Origin: DAHUYF01 sp963789275
Lineage (GTDB): Bacteria; Pseudomonadota; Alphaproteobacteria; ATCC43930; CGMCC-115725
Length of the DNA stretch: 64,000 nt
Assembly: GCA_963789275.1 (NCBI GenBank)
Contig: CAWBKF010000004.1
Coordinates: 1-64,000, forward strand
Direction: 5' to 3'
The notes below the pieces were generated by a model. The model did no database searches, was not told the DNA's origin, and was given only the letters and a program-made list of their open reading frames with translations. The stretch's first letter is position 1; every line of letters begins with the position of its first letter. Shown piece after piece: positions 34,676 to 43,374 of this stretch. The position numbers and the translations under genes were made by a program.

Positions 34676-35512
34676 ATGGACAGAAGATCGGCTGCCGGCG
34701 TGCCAACGGGGATGCCCGACATCGAGATCGACGGCGTACGGCTGGCGGTCGCGCGCGAGGGCGTCGGCCCGGCGCTGGTCTGCCTCCATGCGGTGGGGCA
34801 TGGCGGCGGCGATTTCGCGGCGCTGGCGGAACGCCTTAGAGACCGCTTCGACGTGATCCGCATCGACTGGCCGGGACAGGGCCGGTCGGGGCCCGATCAT
34901 CAGCCGGCGAGCCCGGAGCGCTACGCCGCTCTGCTGGACGGCGTGCTGACGCGGATCGGCGCGGTAAGGCCGGTCATCATCGGCAATTCGATCGGCGGCG
35001 CCGCCACCATCCTCTATGCCAGCCGGCACCCCGTCGCGGCGCTGGTGCTGTGCGATACCGGCGGTCTCGTTCCCGTGACCACGACCGTCAGGCGGTTTTG
35101 CGCGGCTTTCGCCGCGTTCTTCGCGGCCGGCGAGCGCGGAAGCTGGTGGTTCAAGCCTGCCTTCGCGCTCTATTACCGCCTGGTGCTGCGCGGCCGCGCG
35201 GCTACCCAGCAACGCCGACGCATCGTCGCCAGCGCCTACGAGATCGCGCCGCTGCTGCGGCAAGCCTGGGCCGGCTTCGGCCGGCCGCAGGCGGATATCC
35301 GCGCGCTCGCCGCGGCGCTCGACATTCCGATCTGGATCGCCTGGGCGAAGCAGGACCGGGTGATGCCGCTGGCCCGTTGCCGGGCGGCGATCAAGACCTT
35401 GCGGCAAGCGACGGTGACCACCTTCAGCGGCGGTCACGCCGCCTTCCTGGAGCAGCCCGCCCGGTTCGTCGAAGGGTTCGACCGCTTCCTGGCAACCGCC
35501 GGATTATCCTAG
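34676..35512 (+). CDS. Alpha/beta hydrolase (cytoplasmic)
   Basis: 278 residues from ATG 34676 (an ATG two codons earlier is possible). Motifs: oxyanion region LVCLHAVGHGGGDF, nucleophile serine in IIGNSIGGAATIL, acid residue in WAKQDRVMPL and histidine in GGHAAFLEQP. There is no signal peptide. The GNSIGG elbow is common in meta-cleavage-product hydrolases and related esterases. A repressor probably controls it through the palindromes immediately upstream. Confidence 0.87.
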   Translation: MDRRSAAGVPTGMPDIEIDGVRLAVAREGVGPALVCLHAVGHGGGDFAALAERLRDRFDVIRIDWPGQGRSGPDHQPASPERYAALLDGVLTRIGAVRPVIIGNSIGGAATILYASRHPVAALVLCDTGGLVPVTTTVRRFCAAFAAFFAAGERGSWWFKPAFALYYRLVLRGRAATQQRRRIVASAYEIAPLLRQAWAGFGRPQADIRALAAALDIPIWIAWAKQDRVMPLARCRAAIKTLRQATVTTFSGGHAAFLEQPARFVEGFDRFLATAGLS

Positions 35513-35518
35513 GCGAGG

Positions 35519-35989
35519 TCAGAGCCCCAGCTCGGAGAGGCCCGGATGCCCGGCCGGCCGGGCGCCGAGCGGCCAGAAATACTTGCGGTCGGCCGCCGCG
35601 ATCGGCAGGTCGTTGATGCTAGCGAGGCGCCGCCGCATCAGCCCATACTCGCCGAATTCCCAGTTCTCATTGCCATAGGAGCGGAACCAGGAGCCGGAAT
35701 CGTCGTGCCACTCATAAGCGAAGCGGACGGCAATGCGGTTGTCGGCGAAGGTCCAGAGCTCCTTGATCAGGCGGTAGTCGAGCTCGCGGGTCCATTTCCG
35801 CGACAAGAAGTCGACGATCGCCGCCCTCCCCTGGAGGAATTCGGCACGGTTGCGCCAGGCGCTGTCCAGCGAATAGGCGAGCGAGACGCGCTCGGGACAG
35901 CGGCTGTTCCAGGCGTCCTCGGCAAGACGAACCTTCTCGGTGGCGCTCTCGCGGGTGAAGGGCGGCAGCGGCGGTCGGGCGGTCGACAT
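35519..35989 (-). CDS. NTF2-like protein, DUF1348 family
   Basis: 156 residues from ATG 35989. Conserved family features are PPFTRESATEKVRLAEDAWN, a WRNRAEFLQGR segment and IAVRFAYEWHDDSGSWFRSY followed by YGNENWEFGE. The NTF2 fold forms a small alpha-beta cone, and family members have no established reaction. It is convergent with the alpha/beta hydrolase gene, 6 bases apart. Confidence 0.85.
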   Translation of the reverse strand: MSTARPPLPPFTRESATEKVRLAEDAWNSRCPERVSLAYSLDSAWRNRAEFLQGRAAIVDFLSRKWTRELDYRLIKELWTFADNRIAVRFAYEWHDDSGSWFRSYGNENWEFGEYGLMRRRLASINDLPIAAADRKYFWPLGARPAGHPGLSELGL

Positions 35990-36053
35990 CGCGTCTCTCC
36001 CTCGATGTTCGTCTATGCCGGTCGAGGGCGCGGCCGCCACCGCGGCCGGCGCC

Positions 36054-36233
36054 CTAGTGATCGACCGTGATCGCGGTCGGATCGCTGGCAGGAAACGTGT
36101 CGGCGAGCGCCGCGTCGAGGAGCGCTTCGACATGGCGGCGGTGGTCCCGCGCCGACGCCGAGGCCGTCCCGTGGGAAGGCGGCGACGCCGGCTTTGCATC
36201 GCCGCGCGGAGCATCCTGCGATTTATTCGACAT
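36054..36233 (-). CDS. Small alphaproteobacterial protein with the TFPASDP motif
   Basis: 59 residues, ATG 36233. The N-terminal half is disordered and polar. The C-terminal half, VEALLDAALADTFPASDPTA, matches a motif seen in many short alphaproteobacterial proteins of unknown role, often near stress genes. It lies between DUF1348 and dps in the same direction. Confidence 0.65.
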   Translation of the reverse strand: MSNKSQDAPRGDAKPASPPSHGTASASARDHRRHVEALLDAALADTFPASDPTAITVDH

Positions 36234-36303
36234 CTGCTTCCTCCCGCTGCCTCGGTCGACCCCGCGAAAGCCGTGATCCTGCCGGATCAGCCTGTGGCGC
36301 CGG

Positions 36304-36831
36304 TCACTCGTTGCGCTCGGCGTGCGACGTCGCCTCGAACAGAAACCAAGCGCGACGCTCGGCTTCGTCGATCCAGGTCTCGAGCAAGCTCGCGCTGGCG
36401 ACATCGCCGAGCTCGTCGCACAGCCCGTGCGCCTCGCGCATATGCGCCGCGAATTGGGTGTTGTCTTCGCGCAATTCTGCCAGCATGTCGAGCGGCGTGA
36501 CATAATCGGCATCATTGTCCAAGACCCGCTGCAAGCGGCCGATCTGGCCGATCGACCGCAGCGTCATGCCGCCGATCTTGCGGACGCGCTCCGCCATCGG
36601 ATCGGTCACCGCGAAAATCTGGTCGCTCTGCTCGTCCAGCAGCAAGTGGTAGTCACGGAAATGCGGACCCGACATATGCCAGTGGAAATTCTTGGTCTTC
36701 AAGTACAAGGCGAAGGCGTCGGCCAGCAGCGCATTGAGCGCCCCCGAGATATCCTGCGCCGCGTTGGATGCCAGACCCGCTCGCGTATCGCGTGGCGTCG
36801 CACGCCGCCGTTTCAGTGCCTCTGTCGTCAT
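36304..36831 (-). CDS. dps: DNA-binding ferritin-like protein Dps
   Basis: 175 residues from ATG 36831 (an in-frame ATG 18 bases earlier is possible). The inter-subunit ferroxidase ligands are in the usual places: His50 (KNFHWHM), His62, Asp66, Asp77 and Glu81. It should form the 12-mer that oxidises and stores iron with peroxide and protects DNA. The Arg/Lys-rich first 20 residues fit the DNA-binding tail. Its ribosome site is GAAAGGAAC. Confidence 0.93.
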   Translation of the reverse strand: MTTEALKRRRATPRDTRAGLASNAAQDISGALNALLADAFALYLKTKNFHWHMSGPHFRDYHLLLDEQSDQIFAVTDPMAERVRKIGGMTLRSIGQIGRLQRVLDNDADYVTPLDMLAELREDNTQFAAHMREAHGLCDELGDVASASLLETWIDEAERRAWFLFEATSHAERNE

Positions 36832-37012
36832 CGCATTGGTTCCTTTCAATTCGCCCCACGGCCGATAGCCGGCGGGCCTGATGCAAAGTTCTGGGAAGGA
36901 AGGATTTCATCACACCGGGATGCGCCGCACCATGCGTTTGATCAAGGATCCGCGGGATCCAGCGGACGAGATCCAGCGCGCCGCAGGTCGCGGACGCGGC
37001 AGTCCGTGCCGC

Positions 37013-38815
37013 TCAACCCGGCTTCCGGTGATTGAGCGCCCACACATAAGCCGCTACCGCCGAGACTTGCGACGGCGAGAGCTGCGCGCCGCCCATCGGC
37101 GGCATGCCATCGCGATACTGCTTCGGCTGCGGCACGCCATTGGCGATCACCTGCCGGATCGAGGCAAGACTGCCATCGCCCCAGAGCCATTTGCTGTTGG
37201 TGAGATCAGGCGCGAGCGACGTCCCCTTGGCGTTCGAGCCGTGGCAGCCCTCGCAGGTGCCGCCGCCCACCTGGCCGCGGAAAACCCGCTCGCCGAGCGC
37301 GACCTCGGCGGGTGTCGCGCCGGGAGGCGGCGTCAGCGCGGCCGTCTGTTCGGCGCCGGCATTGGGATGGATGCCTTCGGGCGGCTGCACGTCGCGGGCG
37401 GTCGAGCTGCCGCTGCTCGGCGCGGGGGCCGGCGCGATGCCGGCCACGGCGGTGCCGCCGCGGAAGACGACGCGCCAGATGCGCCCGCGGGTGTCGTCGG
37501 CGATGTAGAGCGCCCCGTCGGGGCCGACCGCAAGCCCCGAGGGCCGGTGCGCGGCCTGGCCCGGCTCCTTCACCGCACCAGCAAAGCCGTCGGCGAAGAC
37601 CACAAATTGCCCGGCAGGCTTGCCGTCGGCCAGAGGCTGGAACACCACGTTATAGCCCTGCTGCGGGAAGGGCGCGCGATTCCAGGAGCCGTGAAAGGCG
37701 ATGAACGCGCCGCCGCGATACGCCGCCGGGAACGCAGCCCCGGAATAAATCGCGAGGTCGTCGGGCGCCCAGTGCGCCGGGAAGAACGCAACCGGCTCCC
37801 GCTTCTCGGCGCAGGCGCCGACCTCCTTGCCGCCATCGCCGCCATATTCCGGCGCCAGCACCAGTTTTTTCTGCGCGATGTCGAAATAGCATTCCGGCCA
37901 GCCGTAATCGGCGCCACGCTCCAGCAGCACCAGCTCCTCCGCCGGTTCATTGGCGCCCTGCGCGGGCTGATAGAGCTTCGGCCAGTTCTCCCGCAGCTGG
38001 TCGCGGCCATGCTGCGTCGCATAGATCCTGCCGGCGCCGTCGAAGGCAAATCCCTCGCCGTTGCGCAGCCCCGTGGCGAAGCGCTCGGCGGGCGAGAAAT
38101 GCTGGTCCATGCGATTGGCGTCATAGCGCCAGGTGCCGGCGCGCGTCTCCAGCTCGCTGCAGGGTTGGCGTCCCAGCGACCCCGCGATGCGGTTCTGAAG
38201 CTGGCAGGCGTTGGTTGCGGAGCCGAGATCGACGTAGAGCGCGCCTTGCGCGTCGATCACGAAAGGATGCATGGGATGGTCGCCGGTCAGCGGCAATCCC
38301 GAAAGAATCGTATTGGGGGGCGCGGTGGGCGCGATCGCGCCGGCCGGCAAGGCGTAGCGCATGATGCGATCATTGGACTCGGCGTAGAGCGCGCCCTTGT
38401 AGAGCGCGATCCCGGTGCCGCCGGCATTGCCGCTCTCGACGCCGGGGCCGAAGCGAGTGACGACATCGGCTTCGCCGGTGCCCTTGGTGTCCTGCAGCGC
38501 CACCAGGAAGCCGCCGGCCGGGGGTTTGTCATTGCCGTAGTAGCGGCCGCTCCAGGTATTGACGTAGACCACGCCGTTCGGTGCGACCACGAGGTGCCGG
38601 GCGTGGCCGATATTGTCCGCAAAGACGCTCGCGCAGAAGCCGGGGGCCAGGGTGATCCCGCCATTGTCACCGGCGCAGGCCGCGGCGGCCGGCGCCGCCC
38701 GGCTGGGGCCGCCTTGCGCCAGCGCGGCCGGTGCGGAGGCGAGCAGCGTGCCGATGACGCCGAGCGCCGCGCCGCTGAAAGCGCGCCCGCGGGGTTTCAT
38801 ATGAGGCGCTTTCAT
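37013..38815 (-). CDS. Soluble PQQ-dependent sugar dehydrogenase-like propeller with C-terminal cytochrome c domain
   Basis: 600 residues, start ATG 38815 or 38800, with a Sec signal (GVIGTLLASAPAALAQ). Residues 50-460 are a glucose/sorbosone dehydrogenase propeller (HARHLVVAPNGVVYVNTWSG; HPMHPFVIDAQGALYVDLGS; HRPSGLAVGPDGALYIADDT). After a Pro/Ser linker, residues 510-598 are a monoheme cytochrome c with CEGCHG and a distal methionine in PPMGGAQLS. Electrons from sugar oxidation would pass through the fused heme. Cofactor is inferred from the family. Confidence 0.88.
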   Translation of the reverse strand: MKAPHMKPRGRAFSGAALGVIGTLLASAPAALAQGGPSRAAPAAAACAGDNGGITLAPGFCASVFADNIGHARHLVVAPNGVVYVNTWSGRYYGNDKPPAGGFLVALQDTKGTGEADVVTRFGPGVESGNAGGTGIALYKGALYAESNDRIMRYALPAGAIAPTAPPNTILSGLPLTGDHPMHPFVIDAQGALYVDLGSATNACQLQNRIAGSLGRQPCSELETRAGTWRYDANRMDQHFSPAERFATGLRNGEGFAFDGAGRIYATQHGRDQLRENWPKLYQPAQGANEPAEELVLLERGADYGWPECYFDIAQKKLVLAPEYGGDGGKEVGACAEKREPVAFFPAHWAPDDLAIYSGAAFPAAYRGGAFIAFHGSWNRAPFPQQGYNVVFQPLADGKPAGQFVVFADGFAGAVKEPGQAAHRPSGLAVGPDGALYIADDTRGRIWRVVFRGGTAVAGIAPAPAPSSGSSTARDVQPPEGIHPNAGAEQTAALTPPPGATPAEVALGERVFRGQVGGGTCEGCHGSNAKGTSLAPDLTNSKWLWGDGSLASIRQVIANGVPQPKQYRDGMPPMGGAQLSPSQVSAVAAYVWALNHRKPG

Positions 38816-39473
38816 GACATCATCTTCCGTTCCCTACGCTCAATGACATGCGTTGCAGGTCAGCGAAAACCAGCCCGCGGCACTCTCGGCGCGGAAAAAT
38901 ACCCGTGGATCCCTCGCCCGCCTGCCGCTTCGTGGTGCTGATATCCATGGTTGAGGCTCGATGGTCAGAGGTGCACGGTTGCTCGTCATGCCAAACCGGC
39001 GGGCCGCGATGACGGCGCGGTCGCAGGGCGAGGCCCGCAGCGTCGCCTTTTCGCCCGGCTTCTGCCGCGAGCGCTGCACAGATGGTTCTGCCTAGTGGGC
39101 GCGACTATGCGCGCCGCAGCAAATGGTTTCTTTGGGACGGAACCGATAATCCAGCGGTGGGCGCCCGGCCTGGGAGTTTACCATCTTCACGGGCTCCCTC
39201 ACGCAAGACCGATGGCGGTGAGTCACTTTCGCCGCCGGAAGGCCGTCCCGCTCGGCGCGTTCGAGCGCAGCTCCAACCGGGACGCGTTCCAGTACTGCGC
39301 CACAGGATCAGCGGCTGCATCGAGAACCCCGTTCGCGGCCAACCGTTTGCCGATGACGACCCGAGATTGAACGCGCTCCGGGCCTATGGCATCGTGCCGC
39401 GGCGCGGCGTGCCTGCGGACCACGATCGACATGGACCGAGCTTGGTGCGCGAAAGGCTGAGCAGGAGAGCAGA
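38816..39473. other. 658-base intergenic region without a supported gene
   Basis: Several overlapping open frames of 80-140 codons exist, but none has a consistent ribosome site, codon bias or known similarity. I see no repeat, terminator or RNA signature. The rightmost 30 bases carry the AGCAGGAGAG site for the next gene. Confidence 0.4.
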
Positions 39474-39950
39474 ATGACACGGCTTCGAGGCGTCGGCTTG
39501 ATGATCGGGTTCTGCGCCGGAGCAGCGGGCTGTGCCGCCGCCCCGGCGCAGGACACCGCCTTTGTCGGGAGCTGGCATTGGGATCGCGCGCAATCGGCGC
39601 TGCCGCCCGGCGAGCCCGTGCCGAACGATGTCACGATCGAGATCCTGCGGGCGGATCCCGGTCACCTGACGTGGTCGGTGACCGTGCTCCCTAGTCCTGG
39701 AAGCGGGCCTCAGGTCGAGACCTACGACGCTCCGGCCGACGGCAGCTTCCGTCCCATCAATAGCGACACCATGGCGGCGTCCCGTGTGAACGGCGGCAGG
39801 CTGCAGGTGACATTCAAAGGCCCCGCAGGGCAGCTCGACACCCTGACCTGCACGCTTTCGATCAGCGACAAGCAGATGAGCTGCAGCGGCGCCATCAGCG
39901 ACGGCGACGGACAGACGGCACGTTACGTCGACGTCTACCACCGGATGTAG
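39474..39950 (+). CDS. Putative secreted or lipoprotein, function unknown
   Basis: 158 residues; ATG after AGGAG. The hydrophobic start ends in the lipobox-like AGC (FCAGAAGC, Cys20). The mature part begins VGSWHWDRAQSALPPGEPVP and is beta-rich, in the style of periplasmic lipocalin-like proteins with a (V/I)GxW opening. It is followed 7 bases later by another lipoprotein gene. Confidence 0.65.
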   Translation: MTRLRGVGLMIGFCAGAAGCAAAPAQDTAFVGSWHWDRAQSALPPGEPVPNDVTIEILRADPGHLTWSVTVLPSPGSGPQVETYDAPADGSFRPINSDTMAASRVNGGRLQVTFKGPAGQLDTLTCTLSISDKQMSCSGAISDGDGQTARYVDVYHRM

Positions 39951-39956
39951 GTCACA

Positions 39957-40253
39957 ATGACGAAAGCGCTGCTACTGCTGATGATGCTCGGCGCTTTGCT
40001 GTCCGGCTGCGCGGTGGAGCCTGATTATGCCGCGCCGCCTTACGCCTATGGATATCCCTATCCGGTCGAAGGCTCGATCTATTACGGTTATGGTGGCTGG
40101 GGCGGCTGGCATCATGGCTGGGATCACGGCCATTGGGATCGCGGCGGCGGCCACGCCGGTTGGGCCCATGGCTTCGCCGGGCATGGCGGCGTCGCAGGTC
40201 ATGGCGGCTTTGCCGGGCATGGCGGTGGGGGCGGCGGTGGCGGCCATCGCTAG
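39957..40253 (+). CDS. Gly/His-rich small lipoprotein
   Basis: 98 residues with signal and lipobox (LLGALLSGC). The mature protein is Tyr/Pro-rich (PYAYGYPYPV) and then almost entirely Gly/His/Trp, with tandem HGG and AGHGG units. Repeated histidines suggest metal binding at the cell surface (inference). It shares composition with the exported protein at 28469. Confidence 0.65.
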   Translation: MTKALLLLMMLGALLSGCAVEPDYAAPPYAYGYPYPVEGSIYYGYGGWGGWHHGWDHGHWDRGGGHAGWAHGFAGHGGVAGHGGFAGHGGGGGGGGHR

Positions 40254-40284
40254 AAGCGAGCGCTCGCATCAGGGAGATCGGCGA

Positions 40285-40617
40285 ATGGACACGACGACAT
40301 CGGCGCGACGATCATCGTTCTCTCCGGCCGCACTCGCTGCGCTGCTGCTGGCGGCGGGCTCGCCGGCTCTCGCGCAAAATGCCGCGGTGCCCGGCACGAC
40401 GCCGCCGGCGCGCGAAGGCAACATCTATGACCACCGGGATCATCAGCCGACCCAGGCGCAAATCGACAGCGCCGCTGCCGCAGCCGGTGTCCGCGCCCCG
40501 CCCTCTGCGAATCCGGGGCCGGTCGAGGACGAGGTCAAGGCGCTCCTGAAACAAACCGACGAACTCGACAAACGGTCGGACGAGGATCTCAAGAACGGTA
40601 TCGGCGGCGGCCGATGA
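40285..40617 (+). CDS. Small secreted protein of unknown function
   Basis: 110 residues from ATG 40285 after an AGGGAGA site. A Sec signal (LAALLLAAGSPALAQ) is followed by a polar mature region with HRDHQPTQAQIDSAAAAAGV and a Lys/Asp-rich helix VEDEVKALLKQTDELDKRSD. No family is recognised. Same direction as the two lipoprotein genes upstream. Confidence 0.6.
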   Translation: MDTTTSARRSSFSPAALAALLLAAGSPALAQNAAVPGTTPPAREGNIYDHRDHQPTQAQIDSAAAAAGVRAPPSANPGPVEDEVKALLKQTDELDKRSDEDLKNGIGGGR

Positions 40618-40694
40618 CGCTTCGCGGGGCGTGACACCGCCCGCGCGCCGCGTCAGCGGCAACCAAGCCGATGACGCGGCCCGGACAGGCGGTA

Positions 40695-41132
40695 TTATTC
40701 CGCCGTACGAAGCTGCGGCTTTGATCCGGCGGCACTGAGCGCATCCTGGCCGGCGCGCTCGAGATCATGCGCCATGCCCTCGCCCGCCTGTCCGATGCGC
40801 GATGCCGATGCCTGGGAGAAGGTGAGCGCAGCGCCGGTCATCTCGGTGATATCAGCGGCGACCCGCCGCACGGCGCCGAGCACCCAGTCCTGCTGGACGC
40901 GCATGAGGTCGGCGATATCGCTCGAGCGCCTCATCTCCTCCATGGATTGCCGCGCCGCGTCGAGCGCTTCACGGCGCCGGTCAAGCCAGCGCCGGGCAAC
41001 CTCGTCAACCTGCTCGAACAATCTGGCCTGGGTCTCGACCCACAAATCGGCCGTCTTGGGCACCACCGAGCCGACGCGGTCAGTCAACTGCTCGGCTTCG
41101 TCCTGCTCGGTATGCGTGCGTCTGCGTGCCAT
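40695..41132 (-). CDS. Phasin-like helical protein
   Basis: 145 residues from ATG 41132. It is predicted almost all-helical with heptad character (VDEVARRWLDRRREALDAAR; DIADLMRVQQDWVLGAVRRV), the pattern of phasin/granule-associated proteins. There is no signal or membrane segment. A role on polyhydroxyalkanoate granules is a family-based guess; no pha genes are in the window. Confidence 0.6.
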   Translation of the reverse strand: MARRRTHTEQDEAEQLTDRVGSVVPKTADLWVETQARLFEQVDEVARRWLDRRREALDAARQSMEEMRRSSDIADLMRVQQDWVLGAVRRVAADITEMTGAALTFSQASASRIGQAGEGMAHDLERAGQDALSAAGSKPQLRTAE

Positions 41133-41282
41133 GGTTCCTTCTGCGTCAATCCCCTGCGAACGGCAGAGGGCGCAGCGAGTTCGTTGTTCAACGGTCGGTC
41201 GGCATCCGCCGGGGCAAAGGACGCGGCAGGACCGCGGCGAGCGCGCCACGCGGACAGAAACAGTGCAGCTGTCGGAACGGGA

Positions 41283-42245
41283 TCAAGGGATCGCCGGCTG
41301 GGTTGTGCCGCCTTCCCGCCGCAGCCGGTGAAGCGTGACTTCGGGCGGGCAGTTGAAGCGCAGGTCGACCAGCGACGCGCCCGAGCCCGCCGAGGTGTAG
41401 CCGAGCAGGCTCTGGTAGCGCCACGCGCCGCGCGCCAGCGCCCGCGGGCTCTCGCCGTCGGTGAACAGCGGCGTGCCGCCGGGAAGGCAGATCTGGCCGC
41501 CATGCGTATGACCGGACAGCATGAGGCTGAAGCCGGCCTGGGCCGCGTGCCGGTACGCCCGCGGCCTGTGGGAGAGGAGGATCGACACCGCCCGATCGGG
41601 CATGCCTTGCGTCGCGCGGCGAATATTTTGCGCCCGGCCGGAGCGCCCATCATCGATGCCGGCGAGGCACAGCGAGGCGTCGTCCCGCTCGATCCTCGTC
41701 CATTCATCGAGCAGCAGGCTGAAGCCAATCGCCTCCATGCGCGGCACCATGCGGATGGTGTCGTGATTGCCCAGCACGGCGTAAGCCGGGCCTCTGAGAT
41801 GGCCGCGCAGCCGCTCGAGGGCGGCAAGCGTCGCGTCGAACGGCCCGTCGGTTCGCGCGCGGTAGTCGCCGGTGAGCACGCAAAGATCGTATTCCAGCGG
41901 CCGCACGCGCTCGATGAGGATTTCAACGATATCGGGGTTCAGGTCGAGATGCAGATCGGAGAGCTGGAGCAGCGTGAAGCCGTCGAAAGCGCCCGGCAGG
42001 TGGCCGAAGCTCAGCTCGTTTCGGCGCAGCTCGATCGCCCGGGCGTTGCGCCGCCCGCGGGCATGGAGCCCCGCCAGCCGGACGCTGCCATGGATCAGCC
42101 CGCGCCAGCTCTCAGGATGAAGGAAATATCGGCGCTTGTGGGCCAGGCGGCGCTCGTAATCGTGCTCGCGCACCAGCCGCCGCTGCAGGCGCTCGTCGCC
42201 GAGACGGGACTCGAGCAAGGCCAGTCCGGCAAGGTCCGACGCCAT
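41283..42245 (-). CDS. Metallophosphoesterase (calcineurin-like)
   Basis: 320 residues from ATG 42245 (a start 33 bases earlier is possible). The di-metal motifs are in order: QLSDLHLD, LTGDYRAR, LGNHDTI, LLSHRP and SGHTHGGQICLP. The N-terminal 90 residues are basic and lack a signal, unlike the membrane-anchored YkuE-like relatives. It probably hydrolyses a phosphate diester or lipid phosphate; the substrate is unknown. Confidence 0.88.
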   Translation of the reverse strand: MASDLAGLALLESRLGDERLQRRLVREHDYERRLAHKRRYFLHPESWRGLIHGSVRLAGLHARGRRNARAIELRRNELSFGHLPGAFDGFTLLQLSDLHLDLNPDIVEILIERVRPLEYDLCVLTGDYRARTDGPFDATLAALERLRGHLRGPAYAVLGNHDTIRMVPRMEAIGFSLLLDEWTRIERDDASLCLAGIDDGRSGRAQNIRRATQGMPDRAVSILLSHRPRAYRHAAQAGFSLMLSGHTHGGQICLPGGTPLFTDGESPRALARGAWRYQSLLGYTSAGSGASLVDLRFNCPPEVTLHRLRREGGTTQPAIP

Positions 42246-42484
42246 CGGAGAGTTGCGTGAGCGCTCAGCGGCCGACAAGAACTACCTGTGCGATCATCGT
42301 GATCCGCTGCACCGTGACGGCCAGCCGAGAGCCGCCAGTATGCGAGAAGGCGCCGGGCGGGCGCAACCTGCCCGCCGCCGGACCGCCGGGAGTCGATTCT
42401 CTCGAACGCCTCGGCTAATCTCACGCGCAAGCGGAGACTAATGCTCCGGCCGGCGTGGACCCCATCGTTTGCATAGGGCTCATT

Positions 42485-43314
42485 ATGCACCTTCGTTCTG
42501 TCGCTCTTGGCGCCGTCGCCGCGCTGGCACTGACCACGGCAATCGGATCGCGCGGTGCCGTCGCGGACACGCTGGACATCCGCAAGGCCGATAATGGCGT
42601 GTCCCTCGATGCCGGCGAGTCCTGATCTTGACTATGCCGAGACGGCAGGGGGCAGCACTCTCGACACCGAAAAAGGCTGGCTGCCGACGGTCGGCCTCGG
42701 CTTCGTCATGCTGGCGTTTCCGGAGGCGCCGATCTCCAACCTCTATGTCCGCCTCGACGCACGCGCGAGCCTCGGGCTCGACCGCTTATAACGGCGCGCT
42801 CTGCGACGACTTCGGCGACTGCACGCCCTACCAGAGCACGACGAACGACAATATCTACATCGGCGCGGCTCAGCTCGGTCGCGCCTTCACATTGGGGACG
42901 ACGGTCATCCTCACCCCCTTTGCCGAGATCGGCTACCGCTACTGGTCGCGCGACCTCAAAGGCATCGGCGGCTATGGCGAGACTTACGAGAATTGGGACG
43001 GCATGGGCGGCTTGCTGGCGCAGTATTCGCCGGCATCGCGCTGGGTGCTGTCGCTGTCCGGCGCCGCGGGGACGATGTTCGACGCGTCGATGTCGACCGG
43101 CGGCGAGAGCTTCTCGCTCGGTGACAAGCTCATCTGGCGCACGCAAGGCAAAGTGGGCTTCCGCCTCAGCGAGCGCGTCGAGCTGAGCCTCACCGGCGAG
43201 TATGAGAGTTTCGGCTATGGCGCAAGCCCGGCGGACGCGAACGGCCTTTACGAGCCCGACAGCACCACGCACCAGACAACGCTGCTGCTCGGCATCGCCT
43301 ACCACTTCTTCTGA
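42485..43314 (+). pseudogene. Outer-membrane beta-barrel protein, two frameshifts
   Basis: The first frame gives a signal peptide (SVALGAVAALALTTAIGSRG) and stops after VSLDAGES at 42625. The continuation, LDYAETAGGSTLDTEKGWLP, is in the next frame, and near 42775 the frame changes again into TAYNGALCDDFGDCTPYQST. The last part ends in alternating strands and a terminal phenylalanine (LLLGIAYHFF), typical of an outer-membrane barrel. Repaired, it would be about 275 residues. Function cannot be assigned beyond a porin-like barrel. Confidence 0.7.
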
Positions 43315-43374
43315 GCAGCCGGCGCCGGCGCGTCAGTCGATCCGTGGCGGCGCGCGCGCCTGCGCCGCAGCCCG

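Noticed and set aside
39100..39470. Transposase remnant suggested by RRSKWFLWDGT
   Set aside because: One short tryptophan-rich string only, with no DDE motif, inverted repeats or continued similarity in any frame.
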